Part shown: positions 10,529 to 22,198 of the stretch, piece after piece
Numbering within the stretch: position 1 is the first letter of the stretch
Layout of the letters: each line of letters begins with the position of its first letter
Source: Amanita rubescens
Lineage: Eukaryota; Basidiomycota; Agaricomycetes; Agaricales; Amanitaceae
Length of the DNA: 64,000 nt
Direction of reading: 5' to 3'
Assembly (NCBI GenBank): GCA_015039365.1
Contig: WION01000232.1
Location: forward strand, 20,677 to 84,676
Made by a program: the position numbers and the translations under genes
Notes under the pieces: generated by a model
Database searches by the model: none
Seen by the model: the letters and a program-made list of their open reading frames with translations, nothing else
What the model was told of the DNA's origin: nothing

Positions 10529-12464
10529 TTATCTCCATACGCGTTGTCTCTTTGTATCCCTTGGAATTGGAAAACGACCAGAACGGCGAGGACCTATTTG
10601 TACAGAGGGTGGACCAGGATCAGATACGATCGGTGGAGGAGGTCTAGGTCTCTGAGCAAATTCTCTAAAACGATCTCTTTGACGTTGTTCAAATTGATCA
10701 AATTCTCGATCCGTCATAAATGGGTTTTCTATTTCATCACGATCTCTTTGATTCAAAGAGAAGGGATTATCTTCATCCATAGGACTACGAGGCGAAGGTG
10801 ACCTAGATACATATGGTATCGGAGTTATAGGCCTAGAAGGAACAGGAGTCTCCTCTTTTATTTGTGGAGAGGGAGTACGTCTAAAGGGTTCAGGAGTTTT
10901 ACGTTTCTTAAACATATCACTCATTTGACGTTTGAATTGATCTCGTAAACGAGACTGTTTATCAATTCCTTGACCCTTTTTCCAATCATCGCGTTGTCTA
11001 CGATAATTGTCACGTCTTTCTTGTTCTCTTTCTTCCCTTTGCCTTCGGATATTATCATCCAAAAAATCTCTTCGACGATCGGCAAATTCATCACCGTCAT
11101 CATCATCGTTTGAATCATCAGAAGGGTCTGACTGCTGTCGATCAGGAGATGCACCCCTTCGATCCAAACTTGGTGAGCGTCTACGGCTTCGGAGAACGTC
11201 TACGGTTCTCTGGGAGTAAGTCATCTAAATCCAAATTTTGTGGAGGGCGGTTAGGTTCCTCTTGAGGAATCGCCTCCCAGATCGGACCAAGATCTTCAGT
11301 AATTATATCTGCAGTCTTTCCTTTGCGCGGAAACCTGTTTTCAAAGAATGTAGCCTGGGAGGATATGACCAGTGTGTTTGTCGACGTCATGAACCTATAG
11401 CCTTTGGTTCCTGATTCATATCCTACAAAAGTGCATAAAACGGATTTCTCGGACAGCTTATCCGGTCTCCGTTGATCAGGGATAAATACCCAGGCTTCAC
11501 ATCCAAATACTCGAAAGTATGATACGTCTGGTTTTTTATTAAGAAGATTTTCCAGAGGGGTCTTCCATTTAGTCCGTTTTAGGGGAGTGCGGTTGTACAC
11601 ATGCACAGCCGTTCTGAATGAGAACTCCCACCAAGATTTCGGACATCCTGCGTCTAATCGCATAGCCTCAGCTTTGTCTGACAAAGTCTGATTCATGCGT
11701 TCAACGCGACCATTTTGTTGTGGGGTGTAAGGAGCTGTCTGTTGATGTTTAATTCCTTTGGATTTAAGGAATTCTTCAAAGGCTTTATTTACAAATTCCC
11801 CCCCTCGATCAGAACGGAGGTGAGAAATAGGTTGTTTAGAATCTACAAACTCATTATACCAACCGGTAAAATATTCTAGAGTTTGATCTTTGGTTTTTAA
11901 TAAACCAATCCACGTATACGAGGTGAAATCGTCAACGATAACACCAATATATTTGTATTTGTGGTAAGATATGGCCGGTACGGTCATAAGATCCATATGG
12001 AGTAACTCAAAAGGACGAGTAGCTCTCTTTGAAGACAGTTTATAAGGTTTTGCCTTCATTTTGCCTTTTAGACAACCTTCACAACGTAGTTTTCCTTCTG
12101 GAAGTGTAACTTCTTTCCATCCATTGACATTTAACGGTATCTTCGAAAAGACTTCATTAGATGGATGACCAAAACGTTTATGCCAGGTTTCGTAGTCTAA
12201 TAATTTTTCTATAGACTCTGCGTTTGGTTTCTTTGTCGGTCTTCCAAGAATTAATTTTGAATTCCTGTTGGCTAAGCCAGGACCGGAAACCAGTGTAGGA
12301 TTCATTATAATAATCCTACCTCGAGCGTAAACTAATGTATCATCGGGCATAAGATAATGTCCTTCGATACACGTTCTACCCGAGTCTGTAAAGGAAAAGA
12401 CTACCATCTTTTCATCTTGTTTACAAGTTAATCCTTGTCGGATCAATCTACCGTTTGAAATCAA
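10529..12464 (-). pseudogene. pol: Copia element 1 integrase and Arg/Asp-rich linker
   Basis: 12464-11181 encodes the integrase: zinc-binding H-x4-H (HKRFGHP) and C-x2-C (CEGC), then the catalytic triad Asp (HMDLM), Asp (RSDRGGEF) and Glu (QQNGRVERMNQ). 11224-10529 in the next frame is a linker rich in Arg/Asp/Glu and Pro leading to RT. Single-base frame changes separate integrase from the protease ORF (about 12456) and from the linker (about 11200). Integrase inserts the cDNA into the genome; the 5-bp duplication seen matches this enzyme class. Confidence 0.87.
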
Positions 12465-13606
12465 GCAGTGCAGTTGCTCGTGGCATATAAAGGACAGGGA
12501 AGAGCTTTACGAGTGTTGTTTCCCCTGTGGATAACTTGTGTTCAAGAATAACTGTGCCAAGTCCCTCAAGATGATCTAAACCATTAGCAGTTTTAACACT
12601 GTGGTTTTCATTTGCAGGAAATTCTCTGTATTCAGAGAAGTCTTTCCTACTAAAGGTAAAGTGATCAGATGCACCGGAGTCACACATCCATAGTGTATCT
12701 CCAGTACGTTTCTCAACACATTCCGGACAGGGACATGTCGGATGTACTTTATCCTTAAATTTTCTTTTATTGACCGCTAAACATGTAAAAGGTTTCTTAA
12801 ACATGTTACCAATATTATATGATCGTTCGATCATATTTGCATTATAAATGGCAGTATCACACGACTTATCTCTTATGAGGCAGTTTTCGTCTAAATTTTC
12901 TTTATAATTTATACTATCATATAGTACAGATTGTTCAAAGAAGGAATTTATAGTACGACGATGATGTCCCAATTTAGGGAACACCATTTTCATCGCTGCC
13001 TCTATAAAGAGAAAGTTAGCCATTTCCAGCTTCTTAATGGTTTCATACCATTGTTCGCCGTTATCTTCATAGTAATAATCGTCATAATATAGTTCAGCTT
13101 CCTGATCTATATCCATATTTTTATAATCGATATCGTCTGACGATATCCCCATTCCTCGGTTCGATTTATAGGACTCAAAGTCCTGTTCGTCCTTTTCTCT
13201 TTGTTTGCCTTTGCTAGAGCCGGCAACTGGCTCAGTGATGTCATAAGGCCCAATACGGGTGACGGTATGTGCAGAACTCATAGTATGTTCTGCGGCTTTG
13301 GCAGCCTTTTTCTCGGCTGCATCTGCCTTTCGGCGTTCTCAGGTTCCTCTCCCAGTTAGGACCACGTGTTTGGCCCTCAACTTTACCCGGCCAATTTTGA
13401 TTTGCCGGAGGAGCAGTAGGAGCCGGTGTCTGAGTGCCTTGTGGAGGCCTAGAATAAGGCCTCCCCCCACGTCCACGACCTGCTCCGCGGCCACGTCCGC
13501 GAGCACGTCCTCGTCCTCGACCACGTACTTGTTGCCATGGTTGCTGCTGTTGTTGCGATGTATTAGCCAGTCGCGGCAGATTCAGGGTGCCTTCGGCGCC
13601 ACTCAT
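12448..13606 (-). pseudogene. pol: Copia element 1 RGG region and protease
   Basis: 13606-13241 carries an Arg-Gly repeat (RGRGRGRARGRG) after a Gln run, a nucleocapsid-like RNA-binding segment in place of a zinc knuckle. The frame then shifts to 13281-12448, which contains a region rich in Asp and Tyr (about 13140-13040) and the aspartic protease motif CDSGASDHF (about 12690). A CPCPEC pair precedes the protease. The shifts at about 13590 and 13320 look like single-base indels because both frames continue sensible sequence. Confidence 0.8.
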
Positions 13607-14337
13607 TCTGTATTAAGGGAAGTATCCCTTGGATCGTAAGATCCGATGGTTCTGTTGTGGCTAGAACCACAGCGGCAAAATTGTCCCAATGACGGGGGAC
13701 AGCTGAAAGTACAATCATTGCCTGTACATTTGCAGGCAATGTAATTCCGCTTGATGCTAAGCGGTTAATGATGGCGAGGAGGTCGTTTAAGGATTGTGTG
13801 GGATCCTTTTTATCTTGGAATTTCCAATTTATTGCTAATTGGAAATCATTGTAAATACCGGCAGATGTTGTCACACCGTATTGTTCTGCTAAGTTCTGCC
13901 ATAGAACTCGGGCAGAAACTACATGTTCATTAATCTGCTGTATAGTAGCAGTACATTTCATGTTTATGGATCCGAGGATGCGATCATCCTCGACGACCCA
14001 ATCATCAAAGGCCTTTTTGATAGCCTCTGCATCATCAATCATTTGTTGAGTGATGGCGGGTTGTGCCGGTTGTGCCGGCATTGCGGGTATCGCATGTTCA
14101 GTTTCCGTTTCTGGAACTGCTGCTGTTGCTGGAACAGCTGGAACAAAGGCTTGAACCCCTGTGTCCAGGATAAAATTGTTCCAACGGCGTTATCCGTCTT
14201 GGACGAACATAATCGGTTTTTAGGTACCGATATAGACCTTTGGTTTGTAATAGGAAACGCATCATGCGTTCCCATTCTTTATAGTTAGTTCCATTCAAAA
14301 CGGGAATGGAACTAGGAATCGTCAAGTCGTTAGACAT
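13563..14337 (-). pseudogene. gag: Copia element 1 gag
   Basis: Start ATG at 14337 (MSNDLTIPSSIPVLNGTNYKEW), the usual Copia gag opening in which the Tyr-Trp pair of the N-terminal domain is present. A one-base shift near 14165 moves into the frame 14100-13563, which holds the conserved helical capsid part ending NEWRRRHPE. The start codon follows the stop of the upstream ORF by one base (TAA C ATG on the minus strand). Confidence 0.8.
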
Positions 14338-14338
14338 G

Positions 14339-14890
14339 TTAGACGAGGAAGGCGGAGGTGATGATTATGATATAGGCGGTTAAAAGACGCCAAAAGAAAC
14401 GGAAGTTTCTTTGATTTTCGAGGTTTTCAACCTCTTGGTTATCTCTTTCGAGATTATGGCGTGTACGCCTATTTGCTATGTGTTGGGCTACTGAAGTGCC
14501 CCTGGGTGGAATCCAAAGATCTAAGGTGGGTGAAACACCTTCTTCGATAGCTGCTTGTCTACGACGATGTATTATTTCGTCTTGCAAGGTACGACCGTTT
14601 CTAAGTCGCGCGGCTAGGAAGTGATCTCTTCGATCGTGAACTGTGACAGGTCCACGAGTTGTGACACCAAATCTGGTATCAGAGTTGACAACACGAACTA
14701 TCGTCCTAGAATAGGACGAAGATGGAATTGGTGCCGGTGTATCAATAAAAGTCCGGTCCCCTAAGATTAAGGGAAACGGTGGGATTGGAGCGTCGTAAGA
14801 AGGAGGTAATCTCCGGGCAGGAGGAAATGATTCTCCTTCGGCTTCGTAAACTGGTAGCGGAGTACTAGTTTCGGAATCCAGTTTTCTTTC
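14339..14890 (-). CDS. Extra 5' ORF of Copia element 1 with C-terminal hydrophobic tail
   Basis: Open frame of 183 codons just upstream of gag and in the same orientation. It has no ATG. It opens right after ...ctcttttag on the minus strand, which resembles a 3' splice site, so a start exon may be spliced in from the leader. Residues 1-100 are Pro/Ser/Arg-rich, the middle is charged, and the end is a membrane-like segment (RLLTAYIIIITSAFLV) of the tail-anchor kind. I know no Copia protein like this. It could be captured host sequence or an N-terminal extension of gag. Confidence 0.45.
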   Translation of the reverse strand, partial: ERKLDSETSTPLPVYEAEGESFPPARRLPPSYDAPIPPFPLILGDRTFIDTPAPIPSSSYSRTIVRVVNSDTRFGVTTRGPVTVHDRRDHFLAARLRNGRTLQDEIIHRRRQAAIEEGVSPTLDLWIPPRGTSVAQHIANRRTRHNLERDNQEVENLENQRNFRFFWRLLTAYIIIITSAFLV

Positions 14891-15794
14891 CTAAAAGAGA
14901 ATTTAATGAGCTTAAAGCTTAATTAAAGCTAAAAGTCTAATTCAGTCTTTATTAAGTTATCCAGGGTGCCATAGACTAGAATGTCAGACTATATAGAGTT
15001 CCTCGGTTACGAGTACAGTCCATATTCGGTTAAACCAACCGACCCTGAGTAACTTAGTTACAAGCCAAGCTTAGATAAAGCTCAGGTCCACAGGTCCACA
15101 GGTCCACTCGGTCTTGAAAGCTCGGATTATCCCTGAATGCTGTAAATGACATGCAAAGTCAATCGCATGGCTCAAGCGCTCTTGGGCGAACCACGGTTTT
15201 ACCCGTTGCGATTGTAAATAGAAATAATGTCTGGTCCATAAACCCCCCAGACCATTATATAAGCACGACCAGTAATCAATATGAAACTTCTAAATGGGAT
15301 TATGGGATCACCATAGAGCCCAAACTTAGAATGATCCTAACGATCATTCCGACTAAAGGAGTCCCTAAGGGCGCATCCTTAATAGACTGCGTGTACCACC
15401 CACAATGAGGTGTCAGCACGTCCTTTATACTAGAAGTTTCTATATACGAGCCATATTGTATTATAAAGCCTCTAAGGGGCTTATTATGGTATAGCGTGCA
15501 ATGAATACCCCAGTCATCATCATGAGTGCGCAAGCGCTAAACACTCATGTGGGGGCCGACGTTGCCATGCCAGCGTCGAGAAACATAGGTAGTACCCTTA
15601 TCCCTGGGTGTCTAGGAGATCCCCCTAAAGCCCTAGGGTCCGGGCGCATGTCATTAGCGCATATGCCATATCAAGGATTAGTGATATCAAGATGATAAGA
15701 CCATATCAGGCTCGCTGCGATACTATACCAGTGGGACATCATGTCGGATGACGAGCAAGCGAGCGGCGATGTGGGTCCTGGCAATATCGACGGC
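14891..15794 (-). other. Leader of Copia element 1
   Basis: About 900 nt between primer site and first ORF with no long frame. It contains several short palindromic runs (for example gatcaccatagagcc and ctaacgatcattcc) and a triplicated 'aggtccac' at 15084-15105. Seen as untranslated leader. Confidence 0.4.
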
Positions 15795-15807
15795 GGGGCC
15801 CATAACC
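15795..15807 (-). promoter_or_regulatory. Primer-binding site of Copia element 1
   Basis: Minus strand reads GGTTATGGGCCCC directly after the 5' LTR. This is complementary to the anticodon arm of initiator tRNA-Met (GGGCCCATAACC), the half-tRNA priming known from Drosophila copia, rather than to a tRNA 3' CCA end. Confidence 0.7.
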
Positions 15808-16214
15808 TGACGAAGAAGACAGGTCTACGCGAGAGCGTGTCCACAGCATGAGCAGGTGCAATAGCTTACCTATTGCGATATGATCTTAGCACTACCCTTC
15901 GGCGTAGTAGTGATAGTAAGAGGAAGAGAATGGATTGTCCTATTCTACGATACAGGACAGGTTTATATACTAAGAGAGAACAAATATGTGTCTACATATG
16001 TGTAAGCGTATAGTATAGATGAGAAAGTATGGCGTGCTAAGCACACCATAAGATGTGACCATGAGTCTATCATGATGTCACCATGATATCATAATGAAGT
16101 CATTATGATGTCATCTCTATGTCATACATAAAGGATGACGCGAGCAATATGAGTAACATTGATTGTAGTCAATCAGTAGTTAATCATTCTATAAATATAA
16201 TTCTATATTTAACA
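15808..16214 (-). repeat. 5' LTR of Copia element 1
   Basis: 407 bp, one base different from 8054-8460. Followed by the CCATA target duplication. Confidence 0.95.
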
Positions 16215-16219
16215 CCATA

Positions 16220-16712
16220 TTCAGCTGGCACGGATGTCGCCTCTTCCTTGAGCATTGCTGAGATGCGCGCATCACCACCTGCCCCACAGCAGGCTCCAGA
16301 CGGGAAGCATGTTTCCCCAACGAATCAACCCATTCGCCGGAGGATTTCTCGCCAGGCATCGAATGGGAAGCATGTTTCCCCCACGAATCAGCCCATTCAC
16401 CGGAGGATTTCTCGCCTAGCATCGAACAAGAGGCGAAAGAAACCAGCCAATTACCGCTGTCCCGACAAATCCTGCGATGCGGACTATACACAGAAGCATA
16501 ACCTCAAGTGTTTGTACTTGGTCACCTGATGTATTTCCCGATTAACATTGAAACGTGCAGATCACCTTAATATGCATAATAATCACCGACCTTATAAATG
16601 CAACTACAAGGATCAGGGCTGCGACTTTGATGCAACGGCACCCAGCATCGTGGCGCGCCACAGTATTACTTGCGAACACAGGCTGAAGAATGCAGAAATT
16701 CGTATGGGTTGA
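16220..16712 (+). pseudogene. zf1, 3' segment: C2H2 finger, intron and C2HC finger
   Basis: The exon continues in frame from 8053 and ends at 16509. The intron 16510-16560 has donor GTTTGT and acceptor CAG. The last exon is 16561-16712 (TGA). Splicing makes finger 1 as C-x4-C-x12-H-x3-H and finger 2 as C-x6-C-x12-H-x3-C (CNYKDQGC...RHSITC). Before the fingers there is a duplicated 26-residue block (GKHVSPTNQPI-RRRIS twice). It is the same architecture as zf2-zf4. Confidence 0.75.
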
Positions 16713-16896
16713 GAGAGTGGACTGTATACTATTAATTCCTTTTTGATATGACCAACCTCAATTAGTATGCTTATATGTATATTCCGTAACCCCTCCAAGT
16801 GATTGTTCGGGGGAGCTATGGTTACCATGAATCGAAACTTTGAGGTTCCCTATCTCGGCTCTGCACTGATCAACGAGAAACCTCATCTCTTGGCGG
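16713..16896. other. Downstream flank of zf1
   Basis: No ORF worth calling. Probably the 3' untranslated region and terminator of zf1. Confidence 0.3.
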
Positions 16897-18135
16897 CGGG
16901 GAAGGTGGTGCATGAAAGGGTGTGGTTGGTGAAGTGGCGGCGACGAAGAGAGGGAACACGGTGACTAGCGCGTTCTCGTCGCGCATATAACCCACAGTGT
17001 GCGTTTTAGAGCGCGGAGACATTCTGAGGCATCATTGAGATGCATGATGGTGATAATTTGTATGCATGTGTAGAAGTATCCGGTTGTGACTCAGTGTGAA
17101 TTACGTTACAATGACATGCATGTTACGTTGCATATTCTATGTGGACAGTTGGGAAGGTATCTTGAGGCGCAGAGCTAACTGTCGCTTGTTACGAGGAAAG
17201 GAGCCACGAGAGACAAGGCATCAGCTAGATTGATCCAAGCAGAAATCCAATCCATAGATAGCCAAATCTTGCGCTCCTGTATCATAGATACTATCTGGCG
17301 GAGTATGGCGAGCAGAGGAACGTCCCGATAAATAATAAAATGTTCAGCGTGGCGACTCAATGCGACCAATGTGCGAATGTCCATCTCTGCAACAACCATC
17401 TCTGTCTATTCGATTTCGCGGCTGTTCGCTTTCGAGCCTGGTTTGAGTTTCCAGGTCAATCAGCGATCAAGCATTCATATAGATGGTAATCGAGGGAATG
17501 AGTACATTCTACAATAAGGTTCTTCAAGCTTCGTGGTGTGGGAGGGGAGGCTCCGTCGAATCTGAGTACGCTGAAAGTTGTCGGTAACCGGGAGGTAGTA
17601 CAGACCGCCAGCAGAACGTCAACGGGAGTTTCTTCGAGTCGGTTAATGACAGAATGGACCGGGATGTCAAAGGGGATGAACGATGCGGGGAAACGGTGAG
17701 GCGACCGGAGGTCAACACATGACGTGCTGTGTGAGTGGTCTAAGGTTTCACCGGTGAAACTTTCACCCGGCCCGTGTTGCATGATATTCAGAGGCGCCGT
17801 TAGTGCTTGTTTGGGTCACGCGGCAGGTACCAGGGGCGCTTGGGGGGGCGAAGCCAACACGAGGAGGGAAGGGAATAGCAGCCGGAGGAGAGCAGACAGA
17901 GGAGCAAGTGGCAGAAATGGGAGGAAGAGAGTTAAGCGTCATGAGCGGGGAACAGAACCACAACAGTCGAACAGTGATTCAAGAGTGATTCCACACCACA
18001 AGCGGGAGCGGTCGAAAGGGCAAGGTATACCGCAGAAAGGTAGAGCGCAACTATCGACGGGCGAGGAGCCTGTTAGTGAATCAGGTCTCCAATCTCTTGA
18101 CAAGAATTAAAAAGGTCAAGACTTGACATTGTCTA
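16897..18135. repeat. Module M1, first copy
   Basis: Homologous along its length to 37458-38555, with many substitutions and small indels. The minus strand carries broken frames (17399-17175 and 17782-17456). One piece contains IIYRDVPLLAIL and INLADALS, which resemble the YTDN and ADALSR motifs of retroelement RNase H. The other contains CVDLRSP-HRFPASFIPFD, shared with the M1 copy at 38.2 kb. I read it as a decayed element-derived ORF. Confidence 0.6.
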
Positions 18136-18839
18136 GTTCAACTACGCACGTAGGCAGTCTAAAAGAATGTGAGTCATTGGAAGATAGACACTAGGGCACC
18201 GAGAGGGTCTCAATCTTGAGCGGCTCACGAGTGGTGGAACGTGGTGGAGATGAGGTACAATCGTTCAAAGGTTGCCGTCGTGGACGGAACGTTGCGTTCA
18301 GTTCTCCTCTTCAACTGGCGAGACTGCGCCTGCCACGCTCTACCTTTCGCCTAACGCGTGTTAGGAGATTCGAAAACAGGCCAGAACTTCGGCGAAGTTG
18401 ACGCATGCCCAGCAGTCACATCGTCACAAATATCACTGATGGGATCAATCTTTCTCGTAACCAGTCTCCGATTGTGCCGCACACAATCCAAGCTTCTTCT
18501 TGGAAAGCTCCCTCACTGACAGGCCCGGAACAATCGGGAACGCGTCGGCCTCGCGGGGTGCTCACTTCTCCAACACACGCTAAGCAAATCTCGCCCATTG
18601 AGGCTCAGAACAGAACCCAACCTTTTCCGTTCACGAAGGCGTGGCAGTCCCTCCGGACGATTGTGCCTCTCCACCGCGTCCCGCCACTCGGGAGCCATAG
18701 TGTCTATTCTCCCTGTCCCCGCTGTTTGTATTTTTTTTTTTTGATGACTAACCAGCTTACATTCCGCTTTTGGCTCGGGCGAAACAGGAACAATGACATG
18801 AGGACACACCTGTTTGTATGCATCTCTGTTGATCTAATC
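18136..18839. other. No gene recognised
   Basis: Only short, overlapping frames on both strands. A 13-base T run lies at about 18729-18741. Confidence 0.4.
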
Positions 18840-19480
18840 TAATCTATGCGGGGTGCCAAATCATCTGTGGTTATGCGCGCTGTACCGCTGGCACTTTGAC
18901 TCCCCTCTACATTACGCTCCAGGAAATATCAAGGCTTTGCCCGGTGAAAGATGCGCCTCGTTTTGGACGGCATCTACGTCGAATTCGACCCAGCCGCAAG
19001 GCCGCACTGGCAGTGCGATTTGCGTGCGCTTAGTTCATCTCGTGCCCTTTAAAGCAGATTTCAACTGACCATGCAATTGCCCCCGCCACCGGGGACACCC
19101 AGAATCATACTTTCATCAAGTCAAGTCATCCGCCTTCGGGAAGCATAGTGATATGCAGTGATCGCCCATGTAAGGAAACAGTGACAAGGGCCGTGTGCAT
19201 GCAACGTTGTCAATATAATTATTCGGGGCACCAAGTAATTTAATCGTCCGTGATTATGCGCGCTGTATTCCCATTTTGAACGGCATCTGCTTCGAATTCG
19301 CAATAAGTATTAAGCCAATGATAATGTGATTGGGTGTGCACGTGTCGGATTTCACAGCGAAACTCGTGAAGAAGGGTGAAGATCGCATTAAATAACGTCA
19401 TCACATTCATCTATCATCGTTCTGGACCAACAAACCAGTGTTCTGTCGTGTATCTTTCAGTTTCTAGATTTATTATTTGT
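18840..19480. repeat. Module M2, first copy, itself internally duplicated
   Basis: Elements such as 'gcaccaagt..tttaatcgtccgtgattatgcgcgctgta' and 'ggcatctacgtcgaattcg' occur at 18847-19080, again at 19215-19310, and at 32860-33480. No coding frame is conserved among copies. Confidence 0.6.
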
Positions 19481-20670
19481 CCAGTTGTGCGCAATCATGG
19501 AATGCAAATCAGTCGTTTGTTATTCAACATGAACTGTATCTAGAACAGATTCAAAGCCGCTCATCGTACAAAAAAGGACTCATGGAAAGCATTGTCAGTC
19601 CCAGCTTGAATTTCTCTTTTTGTTGTCATGTGCATGCAGGTTCCGAGGGAGTGATTCTCGCTGATTACTTGGAAGATGGAGACGCCGAGGTAGATGAAAT
19701 GAGGTTGACGGTCGTAAGATCCCAACCATAGTAGTGACTGGGGGGGGCACGGTACAATGTTGCCGCAGAATGCGCTGGGCTATGAAAGGAAAAATGTCCT
19801 GTAATTTTTCATTCCGCTTGATCCAAAGTATAATGTGTGAATGTGATAATTGTGGGGGACTCGCGGTCAAATGCGGTTAAAGTTCGCAAATTGACACAGC
19901 CACTGATCCAGGTCAAATCTAACCTTAAGTTGTTCACGACGCTCGTCACTGTCGGTGATACCATAATTTTAGCAGATGAGCTTGTTTCTTCAGTAGCTCC
20001 GGTTACAAATAAAAAACAATCGTCGACATACAGAAATGATCCAGCAGCCGCGATTCACCTCCGGATGTGGCAGAAAACAACGGTAAGCTACCAAGGGTCG
20101 TAGCGCTAAACTCTTTCCGGGTGGTCACCGACTGCGGCTTAAGGACGCTTGCTCCAGCGCGCGTCTCGCGTGAGAGTGTGGCAAATTGAACCCTAATAAT
20201 GAGCACTCTCGAGCGGCTCGAGCGGACGTGAGAGAACTTAGTTCGGAAAAGAGAAATAGCCGAGAGTCACGCAACGCCAGTTGATGACGTATAGTAATGC
20301 AATTGTTCAATTCGATCAGTCTACTCACACCCATGTTTGCAATCATTCGATCAACTTTTTGGGGTGCGCATGTTTGGAGTACTATCTAGTCAATGTTATC
20401 CCGGCTCGGGCCTTGCGGCAGTAGCCCATGCCCTCAAGTATAGAAATCCAGAATCCCTCATTACGTGGCACCCTTTTTTCTGCCTGTATGGCGTACACTG
20501 GTATGATATCGATCTTCCATGTTAGGAAGTCAGCTGTCTGCAAGTACGTACTACCTGCAAATATAGAACGTCCCAACAAGCTTGCCGTGGAACTCGTGGC
20601 AACCACCATCATAATTTAGCGACTCTTGCGCAAAATATGGATAGTATGGGTTCTTCAAGTTCATTACCGT
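19481..20670. other. No gene recognised between M2 and P modules
   Basis: Short frames on both strands, none with a motif or conserved neighbour copy. Confidence 0.35.
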
Positions 20671-21357
20671 TTATGAGTCCGATACAGTGGCATTAGCATT
20701 AAAGGTATGTTTCAATGTCATGTTCTGCTCACTTGATCGAATTGTCAGGGAAAGCATACGCTTCCTTCTCTCTTTGCCAAACTCGAACAATTTGCCTTGT
20801 CGTCCGATGTGCGATCCAGCTAGGAACAAGAGTAGTCGCACATACAAGATCATATGTCCTGTTGTTCAACGCCACGATCAATGCGGTCGATCAACGATCA
20901 CAGTCAAAGTTAGGCTTAATTTTGTTTATTTATTCATGATTTACAGTTTCTGTGACGACCAGGTGGCTCCGTTTCTCAATCGTGCTTTAAGAATGTTGTC
21001 TTGCACATTCTCTCTTGTTATCTATGATCAAATGCCTTGGTCTCCGCATCCCACTACTTCCAGGCGCGTGCAAGGCTGCATTGCTAGGCGCCGACCCTGG
21101 TGGCAGCTGCCTGCCGATCTAGCTCCAGGTTTCATCACCTTGTAGGTCCACGATTTTGGGCTATTCAATTGATGGATGTGCTGTGGTTAAGTTCTACAGC
21201 TATAGTGGAATGCATTCACATTCCTTCACACGTTAACTCGATACAAAAGCCTGTATTCGCCCGATGTGAACACTCTGCCTTCTCTGCTCTGGTATGGATC
21301 ACTCATACTATTCCTGTAACATTTCGCGTTGCATACCCGCAAATAATCACCCTGACC
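20671..21357 (+). repeat. Module P upstream of zf2
   Basis: Diverged homology to 33890-34060 and 39340-39520 (shared strings: tgttctgctcacttgatcgaa, gcgatccagctaggaaca). It precedes a zf gene each time, so it may hold promoter or 5' exon sequence. Confidence 0.5.
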
Positions 21358-22198
21358 ATGTTTTTTCCAGATTTTCTTCAAACAGGGTGCCAAGATATCC
21401 CGGATGAGGGAACGTCATTTATTGGTTCGGGATCCAACGACTTCTTTGGTGAGTCCCCCCTCTTTATTTATTTATTTCACGTCCCTACTGATTAGAGCTT
21501 CCGCTAATAGGCTTCAACTCATCCTTGACGACCCTCAACCCGGGTGAATCGTCAACAAAGTCACAACTTGGTACTACGATGTCGGCTGCAAGCGAGCGGC
21601 CTCCGTATGTGCTCAATTCACTTGGCAAAGAATCTGCCTTTTCTATACCCGGTGGAAATCTTGGGTGCAAGGTGTCTTACGATCATGGCTCTTGCTCCAG
21701 ATATCCAGACAATGTAGCACCAACCTCCCTACCACCGCATCCGATCACTGACAACGACAACCCCGGAAATCCCTCGCCATCCCTGCATACAGCTAGCATG
21801 GATGTCGCCTTTTTCAAAAGCTCTGCCGAGCTGTATAGATCGTCACCAGTCCCGCAGCCACCTCTGGACAGGATGTGTATTTCTCCGATGAGTCAGCACA
21901 TTCCGAGAAATGCTGTTCGCCGGGCATCAAACATGAGGCGGACAAGACCAGCTAGTTATCGCTGTTTCCTCTGCGGTGCAGATTACACGAAAGCACACAA
22001 CCTTGATTGTTTGTCGTTATTCACTGATGTATTTCCCGACTGATATTGACACATGTAGATCACCTCAACGTGCACTTCGATCGCCGACCATATGATTGCG
22101 AGCACAAGCATGAGGGCTGCAATTTTAGTGCGGCGGCGCCCAGCACGGCGAGGCGTCACAGTAAAAGTTGTAAATATAATCCCAAGTTGAATACGTAG
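21358..22198 (+). CDS. zf2, two-finger (C2H2 + C2HC) zinc-finger protein
   Basis: Three exons: 21358-21448, 21511-22008 and 22059-22198, giving 242 residues. Introns are 62 and 50 nt with donors GTGAGT and GTTTGT. Start ATG at 21358 gives MFFPDFLQTGCQD; zf4 opens similarly with MSQDAV. Exon 2 is Ser/Pro/Asn-rich with one NVAPTSLPPHPITDND repeat and ends in basic RRASNMRRTRPASYRC. Finger 1 is C-x2-C-x12-H-x3-H and is split by intron 2 between Asp and Tyr. Finger 2 is C-x6-C-x12-H-x3-C (CEHKHEGC...RHSKSC). Probably a nuclear DNA-binding protein. I do not recognise an orthologue. Confidence 0.75.

Larger units (their letters stand above)
8054..16214 (-). mobile_element. Complete Ty1/Copia element 1 inserted in zf1
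   Basis: Two 407-bp LTRs (8054-8460 and 15808-16214) flank the internal region. Target duplication CCATA is at 8049-8053 and 16215-16219. I see one difference between the LTRs (G at 8392, A in the other copy), so insertion is recent. The internal order read on the minus strand is primer site, a 5' ORF, gag, protease, integrase, RT and RNase H, then polypurine tract. The coding region nevertheless carries about eight frame breaks, so it was perhaps mobilised in trans, or the frame breaks are sequencing errors. Confidence 0.95.

Noticed and set aside
17724..18110. Plus-strand 128-codon Arg/Gly-rich ORF
   Set aside because: Not preserved in the duplicate module at 37.5-38.5 kb.
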